From: an uncultured Lachnospiraceae bacterium
Lineage (GTDB): Bacteria > Bacillota > Clostridia > Lachnospirales > Lachnospiraceae
Assembly (NCBI GenBank): GCA_910588535.1
Contig: CAJUOO010000025.1
Span: forward strand, 1 to 40,808
Direction of reading: 5' to 3'
DNA: 40,808 nucleotides
Numbering within the stretch: position 1 is the first letter of the stretch; each line of letters starts with the position of its first letter. Shown one piece after another: positions 1 to 9,378 of this stretch. The translations under genes were made by a program, and so were the position numbers. Below the pieces are notes generated by a model, which saw only the letters and a list, made by a program, of their open reading frames with translations, was not told the DNA's origin and made no database searches.

Positions 1-118
1 GAGCTTAGCGTCCGCTGCGTTTTTCACTAAGCGCAAGCGGGGTGACGGAGGACCATGGGCAGTTCACCGGGCGGGACTTTCCAGAAAATGATACAACAGC
101 TTTTTAACAACAGATAAA
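1..118 (+). repeat. MITE-like repeat, copy A (cut by window start)
   Basis: The first 50 bases are identical to bases 2128-2177. The rest, containing GACGGAGGACC and then a GGGCAGTTCACCGGGCGG arm, matches the right ends of the other copies, with the terminal AAAATGATACAACAG also shared. The left end lies outside the window. It ends just past the 3' end of the recombinase gene at 128-1675. Confidence 0.75.
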
Positions 119-127
119 ATATAGCTT

Positions 128-1675
128 TTACAAAAAGTTATGAAATCTAACTGCCACCTCCACGCGCTGTCCCTGCCATACTTTCATATAGCATACCAGC
201 GTTTGTACAATATCCTTTGTAAGCTCTTTGTCAGATCCCTTTGTCAGAAGCTGCATCACTTTCTCCTCTCTCTGTGCAGCCAGCTCCTTCGTATCCTTGA
301 TAGATGTTATAATATCTGCTCGTTTTTTTTCAAGAATCTCCCATCGCTCCTCACTATTTCTTTTTTCCTTTTGAAAAAATTCCTTCCCCTGTTCTCCCAT
401 GCGATATCTCATATACTGTCTGCTATCATTCCTTCTTATATATTCCATTCTCTTTTCTAGTCTCTCTAAAGTTCTCTTTTGCTTCTCTATCTGACTTTCT
501 CTCTCTTTTCTACACTTAACAAAAAGATTTTCCAATACCATCCCCGACAAAGCAAATTCCTTTTGAATCACTGTCTTTATCAGCTTGACAAGCACATTCG
601 CTGATATACTGTTATTTGCACAACAGAGCTGATTTATCTGACTTACTTTCGGACATCTATATTGTATATACTGCACTTTAGCATTTGCTTTCCTGACAGA
701 GCTTCTAACCAATCTACTTCCACACCCTCCACAATACAATATACCAGAAAAGTTATTCTTCCCCGGCACCTCTATATCTTTTTTCTTTTCAGTTTCTCTA
801 TTATCTATATATCGCTCACTTAACCTGACGGCAGCTCTAGCAAATGTCTCCTCATCAATGATTCCTTTATGTGTGTACTTCTGTTCCTTGATTGAGCCAG
901 TATACACTGCGTTGGATAATATGGCTTTCACCGTTTTCTGTTGCCATTCCTTCACACTTTCCTCCTTCTGGCCAAAAATATCACCACTTCTTCTGTAATC
1001 CATCGGCGTATGGATTTTTTGTCTATACAGCCATCTTCTTATAGATTTTATACTTTCCCCAGATAAAAACAATTGATATATTTGCTTTACAATATCAGAT
1101 GTTCCCTTCTCCTCCACTAATATCCTTCTATGATCTCTTTTCTCTGTCACATATCCATATGGCGCAATTCCCCCAATATAACTTCCTTGTATATATTTTT
1201 CTTTCTTTGATGTCCCTACCCTTATCGCAATGTCTTTGGCATACATCTCGTTGACCAGATTTTTTAGATTTGTATTTATACTATTCCAGCAAAAGGGATT
1301 CAAGCTGTCAAATTGGTCAGTAACTGCGATAAAACGGACACCAAGGAATGGAAATATCTTCTCCAAATAATTTCCCATCTCAATATAATTTCTTCCAAAA
1401 CGTGAGAAATCCTTGACAATAATACAATTAATCCGCCCCATGCGCACGTCCTCCATCATTCGCACAAAGCCCTTTCTTACAAAGTTGGTTCCCGACCTTC
1501 CAATATCCACATAGCAATCATATAGTTCTATATGATCCTGTGATTGAATAAACGCCTGCCCAATCGCCAGCTGTGCCTGTATTGACTCATTTCTTCCCTC
1601 TTCCCTCTCCACCGACAATCTTGCATAGATGCCAGCAGAATATCGCTGTCTTGCTGTATATAAACTGTATTCCAT
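128..1675 (-). CDS. large serine recombinase (rec5), full length
   Basis: A 515-residue site-specific recombinase of the large serine family (TnpX/TndX/phage integrase type), which cuts and rejoins DNA at attachment sites through a 5'-phosphoserine. The N-terminal resolvase domain (about residues 12-150) shows the nucleophile context IYARLSVE and the conserved VKDFSRFGRNY motif. A recombinase domain follows (about 165-290, with APYGY and the NAVYTGS motif), then a zinc ribbon (CGGCG near residue 315, with later Cys residues) and a Lys/Glu-rich coiled coil. No frameshift or missing catalytic residue is visible, so it may be active. The ATG at 1675 follows a GGGGG-type ribosome site at some distance. 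It lies on the same strand as the other recombinase remnants upstream and was probably the last gene of their array. Which att sites it acts on cannot be told. Confidence 0.88.
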   Translation of the reverse strand: MEYSLYTARQRYSAGIYARLSVEREEGRNESIQAQLAIGQAFIQSQDHIELYDCYVDIGRSGTNFVRKGFVRMMEDVRMGRINCIIVKDFSRFGRNYIEMGNYLEKIFPFLGVRFIAVTDQFDSLNPFCWNSINTNLKNLVNEMYAKDIAIRVGTSKKEKYIQGSYIGGIAPYGYVTEKRDHRRILVEEKGTSDIVKQIYQLFLSGESIKSIRRWLYRQKIHTPMDYRRSGDIFGQKEESVKEWQQKTVKAILSNAVYTGSIKEQKYTHKGIIDEETFARAAVRLSERYIDNRETEKKKDIEVPGKNNFSGILYCGGCGSRLVRSSVRKANAKVQYIQYRCPKVSQINQLCCANNSISANVLVKLIKTVIQKEFALSGMVLENLFVKCRKERESQIEKQKRTLERLEKRMEYIRRNDSRQYMRYRMGEQGKEFFQKEKRNSEERWEILEKKRADIITSIKDTKELAAQREEKVMQLLTKGSDKELTKDIVQTLVCYMKVWQGQRVEVAVRFHNFL

Positions 1676-1795
1676 ACATCACATGCCCCCTTATAACATA
1701 ACAAAGTCTTAATAAATAATGAATCAGATTCCCAAAAGTCAAAAATTGTGATATACTCTTTTTCGAATAATAAAGAAACTACTTTACGACTAAAT

Positions 1796-1882
1796 ATAAC
1801 TTCTTGTAGGATGAGTATTCTTTTATCATTTTCGAAAGAGGTCCGTATAGTCAGTCCGCTGAAAACAGTGGACTGGCTATAC
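1796..1882 (+). repeat. partial MITE-like end followed by a long hairpin
   Basis: Bases 1796-1850 match the outer end of repeat copies C and D: AACTTCTTGTAGGATGAG, then ATCATTTTCG and GAGGTCCGTATAG. The sequence then turns back on itself. Arms 1845-1857 (GTATAGTCAGTCC) and 1870-1882 (GGACTGGCTATAC) pair over 13 bp with one G-T pair and a 12-base loop. It looks like one repeat terminus left by a deletion. It sits upstream of the recombinase at 128-1675. No gene was recognised between 1676 and 2302. Confidence 0.55.
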
Positions 1883-2029
1883 TGCTTTGCCAAATACTTT
1901 AAATACGCTGTGATTTTTCATATACTTGCGGCTCTATGTCTATTTCTATTTCATCTGTAATAATAGATCATCAAACCCTCTTATATGGTGATGGCAAAAA
2001 CGATTTGCCACTCCTATATAAGTAGAGTT

Positions 2030-2240
2030 ACAGCGTGGTTTGCCCTACTGATAAAAACAGTCCGGCAAACCACCTGTGGTCCTCAAGGAACCTATTGAAA
2101 AACGTCGGCGCTTAGTGAGGTAGTTTCGAGCTTAGCGTCCGCTGCGTTTTTCACTAAGCGCAAGCGGGGTGACGGAGAACCACAGACCGTTCACTGGACG
2201 GATCTCTCCCCAAAATGACACAACAGATAAAATCTACAAG
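2030..2240 (+). repeat. MITE-like repeat, copy B, with adjoining hairpin
   Basis: Contains the shared left segment (CCTGTGGTCCTCAAGGAACC, then TATTGAAAAACGTCGGCG), the middle GAGCTTAGCGTCCGCTGCG and the right arm with GGGGTGACGGAG. The left terminal arm is replaced by another hairpin, TGGTTTGCC ... GGCAAACCA, near 2039-2072. The right edge runs to about 2240, just before the lipoprotein gene, so the repeat may shape that gene's upstream region. Confidence 0.7.
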
Positions 2241-2302
2241 CAGTTCTACTTTTTTACTATTATAACTTGGTATATCTATATACTAGGAAAGGAGAATATT
2301 AT

Positions 2303-3379
2303 ATGAAACACAATGCTGTACTATTGTTATGTGCCGCAGCAGTTATGCTGGGTGGCTGCTCATCAAAAAAAGAACAAGATTCTACAACAACACAGACTAC
2401 AGAGATCACTACGTCTACGTCGACAAATCAGCTTTCTGAAACCACCAGTCACAGTTTAGAACCAATCATTGACATCACAAATTCTAAGTCTACTGAGCCT
2501 TCTGCTGAAGTATCCAGCTCTCAGCCTACAAACCAACCTTCTGAAATTTACAGCTCTAAGCAAACCGATCCACCTTCTGAAACCAGTAGCTTAAATCAAA
2601 CAAACCAATCCTCTGAGACAAACAATACTCTCTCAGAAAATGCCTCTACATCCGAGCAGATTTTAGATGACTCCATCTACATTGGAGAATACTTAGATTC
2701 TGTTATAATGGAACCAAATCTTGAAATTGCTAAGGATAAAAATGGAAAATATCTTGTTCAAATCGGGATCTATCGCCTAGCCTTTTTTAACGATGGGACA
2801 GGAGAACTCACTGATGATGGCATAAGCTTTACAGCAACCGATCCATCTGGCAATCCTATTTATGGTATGATTACAATAGAGGATCAGACAGCAATTGTTA
2901 CCTTTACCAAATCAACTTGGGAATATATTAGTAATGGTTCTGTCTTTTTATACACAAAAGCCTCTGATTCTCCTACTATTTTAAGTATGGAGGATGGAAC
3001 TTCAGAAACTTCCACAGATACAGCACCCTTGCCATCCGCATACATAGGCTTATGGCGCCTTGACGGACCCAAAACTGCACAAATGCTTCAAGAAGGGTGG
3101 ACCTTACAAACGATGTTTGGCTCTGGTCTTCAGCAATTTGGCGCCTCCATGGAAATCAAGGAAGATGGTTCCTTTTCATACTCTATTGGAATTGGACTGG
3201 GAGGTACTGGACAGCTTACTGCGGAAGATAACGGCTTTTCAGTTACCATAACACCCTATGAGTCCCATTCTGACGAGCTAGAAGTCCAACATCTACAGGC
3301 AGAAACGGACTCTGATGTTTTTTATCTTATAATGGATAATTATATGGAAGGCAATGATCTGTACTGGGTAAAGCAATAA
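2303..3379 (+). CDS. putative lipoprotein with two beta-rich repeats
   Basis: A 358-residue secreted lipoprotein of unknown function. The ATG at 2303 has an AAAGGAG site 7 bases upstream; a longer frame from 2267 lacks one. The signal peptide ends in the lipobox LGGC, with the lipidated Cys at residue 19. Residues 20 to about 115 are a Ser/Thr/Gln linker with degenerate repeats ending in PSE or SSE (for example QPTNQPSE, KQTDPPSE). Two domains follow that start alike (YIGEYLD near 125 and YIGLWRL near 250) and look like lipocalin-type or DUF4923-like barrels, but I cannot name a family. It is the only plus-strand gene among the minus-strand recombinases. Its last 40 bp overlap the 3' end of the recombinase fragment at 3340-4206, so it was probably inserted there, perhaps as element cargo. 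Confidence 0.75.
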   Translation: MKHNAVLLLCAAAVMLGGCSSKKEQDSTTTQTTEITTSTSTNQLSETTSHSLEPIIDITNSKSTEPSAEVSSSQPTNQPSEIYSSKQTDPPSETSSLNQTNQSSETNNTLSENASTSEQILDDSIYIGEYLDSVIMEPNLEIAKDKNGKYLVQIGIYRLAFFNDGTGELTDDGISFTATDPSGNPIYGMITIEDQTAIVTFTKSTWEYISNGSVFLYTKASDSPTILSMEDGTSETSTDTAPLPSAYIGLWRLDGPKTAQMLQEGWTLQTMFGSGLQQFGASMEIKEDGSFSYSIGIGLGGTGQLTAEDNGFSVTITPYESHSDELEVQHLQAETDSDVFYLIMDNYMEGNDLYWVKQ

Positions 3380-4206
3380 TTGTTCTTCATCTTTATTTCT
3401 ATATGATTCTCCTTATAAACCAGAATCCGATCCACAAAGGAAAGCAGCATTGTGCGATCCAATTCTGTTATAGTAAAGTTCTGTGTTAGCTGCTCCTGCC
3501 GTATTCTCGCAACATCTCTTGCGGCAGGCAGCAAAGCAAGAAACTCTTCCTGCCCTCTCGCCGCACGCTCAAGCTCCTCACACTGTTTTTTATATATCTT
3601 GCCAAACAAATCTGCTTCCTCCGTCGTCAATCTTCCTTCCTCCTGATCGACAACAAGTTGATTTTTTAAACATTTATACTTCTCAATTTCGTCTTTGATT
3701 TGTTCCAGAGCTTTTTTAAGTAACTCTTCCTTATCATATGCTTGATTTCTCTCTGTGCGTAGATAAACACTCTCTTTATCCACAAAAAGTGCCAGACAGC
3801 CCGAAAGAATAGAAATTAACAACCTATCTAGTTCCTTTTGCGCAATGCTGTGCCTACTGCACTCCTTGCTTTGGTTATGTGTAGAACAGATAAAAATAGC
3901 TTCCTCCTTCTTTCCATGCCGGGCGCACCGGCGCACCATACGCTCCTTACAATCCGCGCAATATAAAAGCCCTGTATATTTATGTGCTTTTTCCTCTCCT
4001 TTTAATGCACGTGTATTCTCCTTTAACAGCCTCTGCACAAGTGAAAAATCCGCCTTTGACACAATAGCTTTGTGTGTGTTTTCCACCCTAGTCCACTCCT
4101 CTTTAGGCTTTTTTACCACCTTTTTTAATTTATAACTAACCTTCTCTTCCTTTCCCTGAAGTAAGGTTCCTGTATAGCTTTCATTTGCCTGAGTTATCAC
4201 CTGCAT
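3340..4206 (-). pseudogene. C-terminal fragment of a large serine recombinase (rec4)
   Basis: The 288 residues correspond only to the second half of a large serine recombinase. They begin inside the recombinase domain (ESYTGTLLQGK, ENTHKAIV), followed by a zinc ribbon (GLLYCADCKERMVRR with later C and CSRH), a long coiled coil and the family C-terminal pattern ITELDRTMLLSFVDRI. The whole catalytic domain with the nucleophilic serine is absent. The last residues, after IEIKMK, run into the convergent lipoprotein gene, so the natural C-terminus may also be altered. It starts 2 bp after the stop of rec3. The two fragments overlap in the part of the family they cover, so they come from two different genes. 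Confidence 0.8.
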
Positions 4207-4208
4207 AA

Positions 4209-5195
4209 TTATAAAAATTGATAATTATCCTTATTTCTTATCGTTTGTACTTTATCAAAAACTTCCTGTGAAACCAATGCCTTGTGGGTGTTTTTTACCA
4301 CAATCCAGCCTTCACGTGGAATCTTTGCCTTTAATATGCCATCACAAAGTGACTTTTTTGTCCTTCCCTGTGCCATATGCCCCAGATAGACAGGATTTGA
4401 TATAATATGCTTGATGGTCTGTGCACGCCAGACAGAGGCTGTTGGTTTTATCTTTTTGTGCCCCTTTTGATACTGGTAAAAGGAAGGGCTCGGTATTCCT
4501 CTGTTATCTAGCCACTTTGCAATCTGTACAAAACTTTCCCCCGCATACCTTCTTTTAAATATCTCCTGCACAACCAAGGCAGCCTCCGGGTCCACTTCAA
4601 GCTTATGTTTATCCTCCATTGATCTCTGATACCCATATGGTGCCAGTGATCCAATAAACTCACCCTTTTTTTGCTTTATTGAGAGTGCAGAATGAATCTT
4701 TTGCGAAATATCCTTTGCATAGAGATCATTTATTAAATTTTTTAATGAAAATACAAGTTCTTCTCCGCACTCCCCCTTTTGGGAATCATATTGATCATTG
4801 AGTGCCACAAACCGAACCTTGAGAGATGGAAGGATCGTTTCCAGATAATAGCCCGTCTCCACATAATTTCTGCCAAACCGAGACAGATCCTTGACCACAA
4901 TACAATTTACCTTCTGCTTTCTGACATCCCCCATCATACGAATAAATGCAGGTCTTTCAAAATTCGTCCCACTCTCCCCGCTGTCACAATATACCTGATA
5001 AAGCTTCATATCTGGCTGTTTTTCAATATATGTTTCCAACAAATATCTCTGCATAGCAATCGACTCTGGATGTTTCTCACCGCTGCCATCCTCCACAGAC
5101 AAGCGCACATATGCCGCCACATTATACATAGATGTCTGGATCTGCATCTCTGCCGTCTGACCCAGAATAACCGCCTTTCTACTAATTCGCGCCAT
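4209..5195 (-). pseudogene. large serine recombinase rec3, C-terminus lost
   Basis: 328 residues from an ATG at 5195 preceded by GGAG. The start overlaps the end of rec2 (stop 5182) by 14 bp, pointing to translational coupling in a recombinase operon. The resolvase domain is complete (AAYVRLSVED with the nucleophile, VVKDLSRFGRNY) and is followed by the recombinase domain (APYGYQR, NPVYLGHMAQG, NTHKALVS). The frame then stops at DNYQFL, before the zinc ribbon and coiled coil that full-length relatives have. Large serine recombinases lacking that part are normally inactive in integration. A single deletion joining rec3 to the middle of the next recombinase (rec4) explains both truncations. Confidence 0.8.
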
Positions 5196-6361
5196 ATTTA
5201 TCTCCAATCCTGTCACTATATCGAAAAGAAAGAGCGATCCGATTTTTTTCATACACCTCAATTCTCTCTATCAGCAAAATCGCAATATAACGATTTATCT
5301 CTAATAAATTTTGCCACAAAATCTCCTTTGCTCTTCTTTTCTTATCAGAATCATACTTAAGTAGTCCTTCCACCCCCTCCTTATCTTTCTCTTCCCGTGC
5401 CTGTATCTCTTGTATTCTTTTCTCATATCCTGCCTTAAGCTCCATATATTCTTCCCTCTCAAGCAGTCCGTCCAACATAGACTTATATAAAGACTGCCTA
5501 AGTCTGTCATATCGCTCTATCTCCTTCTGTTTTCTTTCTCGCTGTGCCTCCACCCTTCTTCTCTCTCTTTGGCGTGAGGAAAATTCCTCCATCTCCCACG
5601 ATATCTGTTCCATATCCAAACTCCCTGTCTGCTCCCTTACCACAAGCCATACCACCTTCTCAAGCATGGCACTTTGAACTCGGTGGCTGGAACATATCTT
5701 GTTTGCCCGATTATTCCCACACATATAATAGGTATAGGTTTTCCCATTTCTGCACACACTGCTGCGCACCATATTGCTATGACAGTCCGCACAGAACAAG
5801 AGCCCAGACAGAGGATATACCACCTTCTCTTTTGGCGCCACACGCATATCCTGCAACAGCAAATTCTTTACCGCATAAAAAATCTCCCTGTCCACCACAG
5901 GCTCATGGCTGTTCTCTACCCGCACCCACTCCTTAGATGGTCTTTGAACTATCTTCTTCACTTTATGATTGGGCGTGGTACATTTTCCCTGAACAAGTGT
6001 ACCTATATAATATTCATTTTGTAACATGCGCCCCACTGTGACTGCCGTCCACTTTGTCTTTGTATAAAGTTGAAAACCAGACTGATACCTTAAGCCGCAG
6101 AACCGTTTATACTCCATTGGAGAAAGCTCACCGCGCTGATTCAATCTGTCAGCAATCCTCTGCTGACTCGCTCCCTCTAATTTCCACTTAAAAATTTCGC
6201 GCACCACAGCGGCTGCATACTCATCTACCACCAAATGGTGTCTATCGTCTGGGTCCCTCTGATAGCCATATATGGCAAAGGAGCCGATAAAATCCCCTTT
6301 CTTTCTCTTAATCTCAAGCTGGCTCCTTATCTTTATGGAAATATCCCTACAATAAGCATCA
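5182..6361 (-). pseudogene. C-terminal half of interrupted recombinase rec2
   Basis: This segment encodes NDAYCRDISIKIRSQ onward: the recombinase domain (GSFAIYGYQRD, NEYYIGTLVQGK, ENSHEPVV), zinc ribbon (GLLFCADCHSNMVRSS, CGNN..NKICSSH) and coiled coil. It has no catalytic domain. The missing N-terminal half lies at 14729-15157 on the same strand. Joining them across the AA dinucleotide at both junctions gives the in-frame FKNLI-NDAYCRD and a 536-residue protein of normal family length. The nested element (6362-14728) separates the catalytic and DNA-binding halves. A GTG at 6369, inside the element end, could in principle start this half, but the product would be catalytically dead. Confidence 0.9.
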
Positions 6362-6363
6362 TT

Positions 6364-6379
6364 GAACACTGGTTATTCG
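6364..6379 (+). repeat. left terminal inverted repeat of nested element
   Basis: GAACACTGGTTATTCG directly follows the TT core at 6362-6363. It is the inverted partner of 14711-14726. Joined as in a circular form, the two ends give GTGTTC-AA-GAACAC around the core, as expected for an attP site. Confidence 0.8.
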
Positions 6380-6499
6380 AGAAGGGTAAGCGAAAATTTT
6401 AAAAATCCAGTATTCATACGGCATAGTCAAACGGATGGGGGAATAAATTTAATGCGAAATTTATTGTAATGACAGATATTTTTTTGTATATATGAGGAC

Positions 6500-6654
6500 T
6501 TATATAAAAGACATTGAAAAAGAAACGGAAAGAAAGTCAGCCAAAAAATAATTAAAGACGAAGAACTTTCGCTTGAAAAGATTGTACGTTATATTCCTAC
6601 ATTATCAATGGAGGAATGAAAGGAAATTGAAGCCGAAGTCATGCAGTTAGCATA
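6500..6654 (+). pseudogene. decayed tail of an unidentified protein
   Basis: Two short frames read as protein but are broken by a frameshift and an internal stop: KDIEKETERKSAKK, then IIKDEELSLEKIV, RYIPTLSMEE, stop, KEIEAEVMQLA, stop. This helical acidic tail resembles the C-termini of Rpn/PD-(D/E)XK transposase-like nucleases found in Lachnospiraceae, but that is from memory and unproven. It is followed by a terminator at 6693-6732 on the same strand, as a gene end would be. Confidence 0.4.
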
Positions 6655-6692
6655 ATCAACAACATAATTTAATATCAAAATAACAGCGTAAA

Positions 6693-6732
6693 GGCGCATG
6701 GAACAGTAAATTGTAAACCATGCGTCTTTTTT
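6693..6732 (+). terminator. rho-independent terminator
   Basis: Stem GGCGCATGG (6693-6701) pairs with CCATGCGTC (6718-6726) with one G-T pair, followed by a run of six or more T. The orientation fits the decayed plus-strand frame ending at 6654. It lies 18 bp beyond the end of the minus-strand GTPase gene and may also act for that operon, though the T-run on that side is short. Confidence 0.7.
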
Positions 6733-6749
6733 GCACCAAAAGAGGATTA

Positions 6750-7727
6750 TCACCTGTTATACCTTTCATTTTTACTTTGGACTTTTACTTTGTTTTTAAA
6801 TCTCGTTCTTTCTGCTACATTGTTTCCAAGACTTGCATAATATACCTGTCTGGAATATTTAATATAGTTTCGATACCGCTCCTGCGACAGTTCTCCGCTT
6901 GCGACAGCCCTTTTTATATTGCAGTCTTCTTCTTTATCATGTTTACAGTTGCTGAACTTACAGCCTCTGGCCAGTTCCTCAATATCAGAAAAACCGACAT
7001 AGGTATCATCGTCAATCCAAAGGTTAATCTCCCGGATTCCCGGAGTGTCAATAATATACGCCCCGTTTTCCAGCTCAAAAAGTTCCTTATGTGTTGTGGT
7101 GTGGCGCCCCTGCGCATCATACTCCCGTATACTGCCGGTTTTCATCACTTCTTTTTTCAATAAAGAATTAACAAGGGTAGATTTCCCGACACCGGAAGCT
7201 CCGACGAACACACCTGTTTTTCCGGTCTGCAAAATGGCAAGGATATCCGCCATACCCTTCTTTTCATACGAACTTGTAATGATATAAGCAACATTTTCAT
7301 ATGCTTTCATGATTTCTTTCGTCCATTCTTCGACATTCTCACACAAATCCGCCTTTGTAAATACCACTACCGGAGTAATCTGATTTACCTGCGCAAGCAG
7401 AATAAATCGCTCCAGTTTTACAGGATTAAATTCTATGTTAAGTGAAGTTGTAATAAACATGCAATCCACATTGGAGGCGATTGCCTGCATTTGATGTTTT
7501 CCTCCTGCGGCCTGCCTGACCAGCAGATTTTTTCTCGTCACCACCTCGATGATATAGTTAAAATCATTGAGGACAACATAATCTCCGACAACCGGAAAAT
7601 CACTGATATACATACATTTATTTGCAAAATTGCCGGTCACTTCGGTGACATGACTTTCGCTATCTGTCAGGACTTTATATTTTCCGCGATAAGATGCAAT
7701 CACTCTTGCTGTCTTTTTTTCTTCCAT
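6750..7727 (-). CDS. rsgA: accessory RsgA-like ribosome-associated GTPase
   Basis: A 325-residue circularly permuted GTPase of the RsgA (YjeQ) family, which binds the 30S subunit and couples GTP hydrolysis to late subunit maturation. It has an N-terminal OB fold (about 1-70), then G4 TKAD (124-127), G5 TSS (151-153), G1 GASGVGKS (176-183), switch segment GRHTTTH (207-213), G3 DTPG (227-230) and the zinc knuckle C256, C261, H263, C269. All key residues are present, so it is probably active. It is the last gene of the ABC operon, 48 bp after the second permease. A core rsgA copy normally sits with the PrpC/PrkC genes, so this one is likely an extra mobile copy. A role in protecting or repairing ribosomes against the compound handled by the exporter is inference. 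Confidence 0.88.
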   Translation of the reverse strand: MEEKKTARVIASYRGKYKVLTDSESHVTEVTGNFANKCMYISDFPVVGDYVVLNDFNYIIEVVTRKNLLVRQAAGGKHQMQAIASNVDCMFITTSLNIEFNPVKLERFILLAQVNQITPVVVFTKADLCENVEEWTKEIMKAYENVAYIITSSYEKKGMADILAILQTGKTGVFVGASGVGKSTLVNSLLKKEVMKTGSIREYDAQGRHTTTHKELFELENGAYIIDTPGIREINLWIDDDTYVGFSDIEELARGCKFSNCKHDKEEDCNIKRAVASGELSQERYRNYIKYSRQVYYASLGNNVAERTRFKNKVKVQSKNERYNR

Positions 7728-7775
7728 ATTTATAGATACCTCTCTCTTTTTGTTTTCTTATTTCCTGATTCGAAA

Positions 7776-8591
7776 TCAGCCACCTAAAGCTTCATACTTT
7801 GTGATACCCTTCTTCCATACAAACCATACAAGAACAAGCATTATTCCGGTACAAATCATCTGATTTCCTAGTATCATTCCTATTTCACTACAAGAAGGAC
7901 TCTGAATAAAAGCAATAATCGGTTCATAGGTCATATATCGAAACGGCATATACAAACTGAACCGATTCATGATACCCGGAAACATTGAAAGCGGTAACAA
8001 CGTGCCCGAAAAGAAGGAACCCACATGCAAGACAAGGTCTTTAAAGCTGTAGATTGTTTCCGTCCAAAATGCAATCATTCCGATAAGAACATGCAGCAAA
8101 AAAGTAATAAACACCCCAATCAATACGACAAGGATTCTCAGAAAAAAAGAAAGAATATAAAACTCTCTCATCATAAATATCTCTACTGCCAGTAAGATAA
8201 CCGTGCCTAAAATACAAGGGTATAAGTTATATCCTGCGCCGAAAAAGAAGAGATAAGATAAATATTTTATGGGCCTGCATAGAAACCGATTCAAGTTTCC
8301 CTGTAAAATATCCTTGCACAGCACGTTTGAAACAGTTCTATAATAAGATGAGAAACTGCCAATCACAGTAAACATAAAATAATACATAATCAACTGCTGT
8401 CGTGTCATCCCTCCGATTACATTTGTGCCCAAGCTTTTAAAGATTGCGCTCCAGATAATCAATAAAAGCCCGTATCGAAACGGAATATAAAGAATATTTT
8501 CCAGCCATTCTGACAAAAAGATTCTTCTGTTGACATAACCTAATCTGGCACAGGCAAAATACTTTCTGAACTTAACCACCATTGGCTTCAT
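7776..8591 (-). CDS. ABC-2 type exporter permease, second subunit
   Basis: A 271-residue membrane protein with about six hydrophobic segments, of the ABC-2 permease group found in pairs with a COG4586-type ATPase (COG3694/COG4587 style). The start is set at the ATG at 8591 (MKPMVVKFRKYF), not the longer frame from 8645, because it begins just before the stop of the first permease (20 bp overlap). Its C-terminus, KKGITKYEALGG, mirrors that of the first permease (KKGIRRYEANGG), a feature of this paired family. With its partner it should form the membrane channel of a drug, peptide or lipid exporter. The substrate cannot be read from sequence. Confidence 0.8.
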   Translation of the reverse strand: MKPMVVKFRKYFACARLGYVNRRIFLSEWLENILYIPFRYGLLLIIWSAIFKSLGTNVIGGMTRQQLIMYYFMFTVIGSFSSYYRTVSNVLCKDILQGNLNRFLCRPIKYLSYLFFFGAGYNLYPCILGTVILLAVEIFMMREFYILSFFLRILVVLIGVFITFLLHVLIGMIAFWTETIYSFKDLVLHVGSFFSGTLLPLSMFPGIMNRFSLYMPFRYMTYEPIIAFIQSPSCSEIGMILGNQMICTGIMLVLVWFVWKKGITKYEALGG

Positions 8592-9378
8592 ATCTTCTGA
8601 TTCCTCTTTTCCACACAAATTGAAGCAAACATAATAAAAATACAATTATGACCGTCTCCCCGGCCAGAAAAAAAAGGGGATTTAACGTATTTTTACATAA
8701 GTAAATCAACGCTGGTACATAAGAAATGTAAGCAACTGGAATAACTGAAAATAAAATAACTTTGCCAGCGCCGTGAAACATATCCGCCGGATATCTGTCC
8801 AGACCAAAATCTTCCATATGCACAACGACAGAGATGCCCCGCTCATTTTCAATCCAAAAGGAAATGCAGGAAAAAATACATCTTACAAGGGCAACAATAA
8901 GTATTCCCATCAAAAGCAGTACAAGAGCTCCAAGTACCGACCAGACTGAAGGAATAACCCCAAGCTTTATCCGGTAAAAAACCAAAAAAATACCCATGGA
9001 CAAAACTCCCTTTAACACTTCGTCCAGCTGCATGTCCTCAAGGACCAGACTAAAAAGCGGATTAATCGGACGACATAAATATTTATCCAGCTGGCCTCCC
9101 ATGATTTTTTCCGATAACTGCCATGACCCAGCCAAAAACTGACCGACAGACCACGAACTGCTCCCAAACAATGCCAATATGACAAGCTCTTCCATGTTCC
9201 AACCCGCCAACATGTCAAAATCGCTTAGAAGATAGTTCCAAAAAAGAAAAGAAAAAACAATAGTCAAACAAAAATCCAATGCCAACGCCGCAAAATCACT
9301 CATATACTCTATGCTTGTCTTCAAACTGATTTGAAAAAAGGCTCTGAGAACTTTAATATGTTTTATAATTATTTTCAA
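8572..9378 (-). CDS. ABC-2 type exporter permease, first subunit
   Basis: A 268-residue polytopic membrane protein (about six hydrophobic segments), distant paralogue of the next gene. It appears to start at a TTG (9376-9378) that overlaps the TGA stop of the ATPase, with an AAAGGAG site about 10 bases upstream, so translation is coupled. The C-terminal KKGIRRYEANGG is typical of the COG4587/COG3694 permease family. ATPase and two unlike permeases form a heterodimeric ABC-2 exporter. Confidence 0.8.
   Translation of the reverse strand: MKIIIKHIKVLRAFFQISLKTSIEYMSDFAALALDFCLTIVFSFLFWNYLLSDFDMLAGWNMEELVILALFGSSSWSVGQFLAGSWQLSEKIMGGQLDKYLCRPINPLFSLVLEDMQLDEVLKGVLSMGIFLVFYRIKLGVIPSVWSVLGALVLLLMGILIVALVRCIFSCISFWIENERGISVVVHMEDFGLDRYPADMFHGAGKVILFSVIPVAYISYVPALIYLCKNTLNPLFFLAGETVIIVFLLCLLQFVWKRGIRRYEANGG

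Noticed and set aside
1528..1960. Small genes upstream of rec5 on either strand
   Set aside because: The frames overlap the recombinase start or the repeat hairpin, have no ribosome site and show no protein-like pattern.
5182..6369. Rec2 C-terminal half as an independent gene starting at GTG 6369
   Set aside because: The first codons come from the inserted element's end and the catalytic domain is at 14729-15157. It is half of an interrupted gene.
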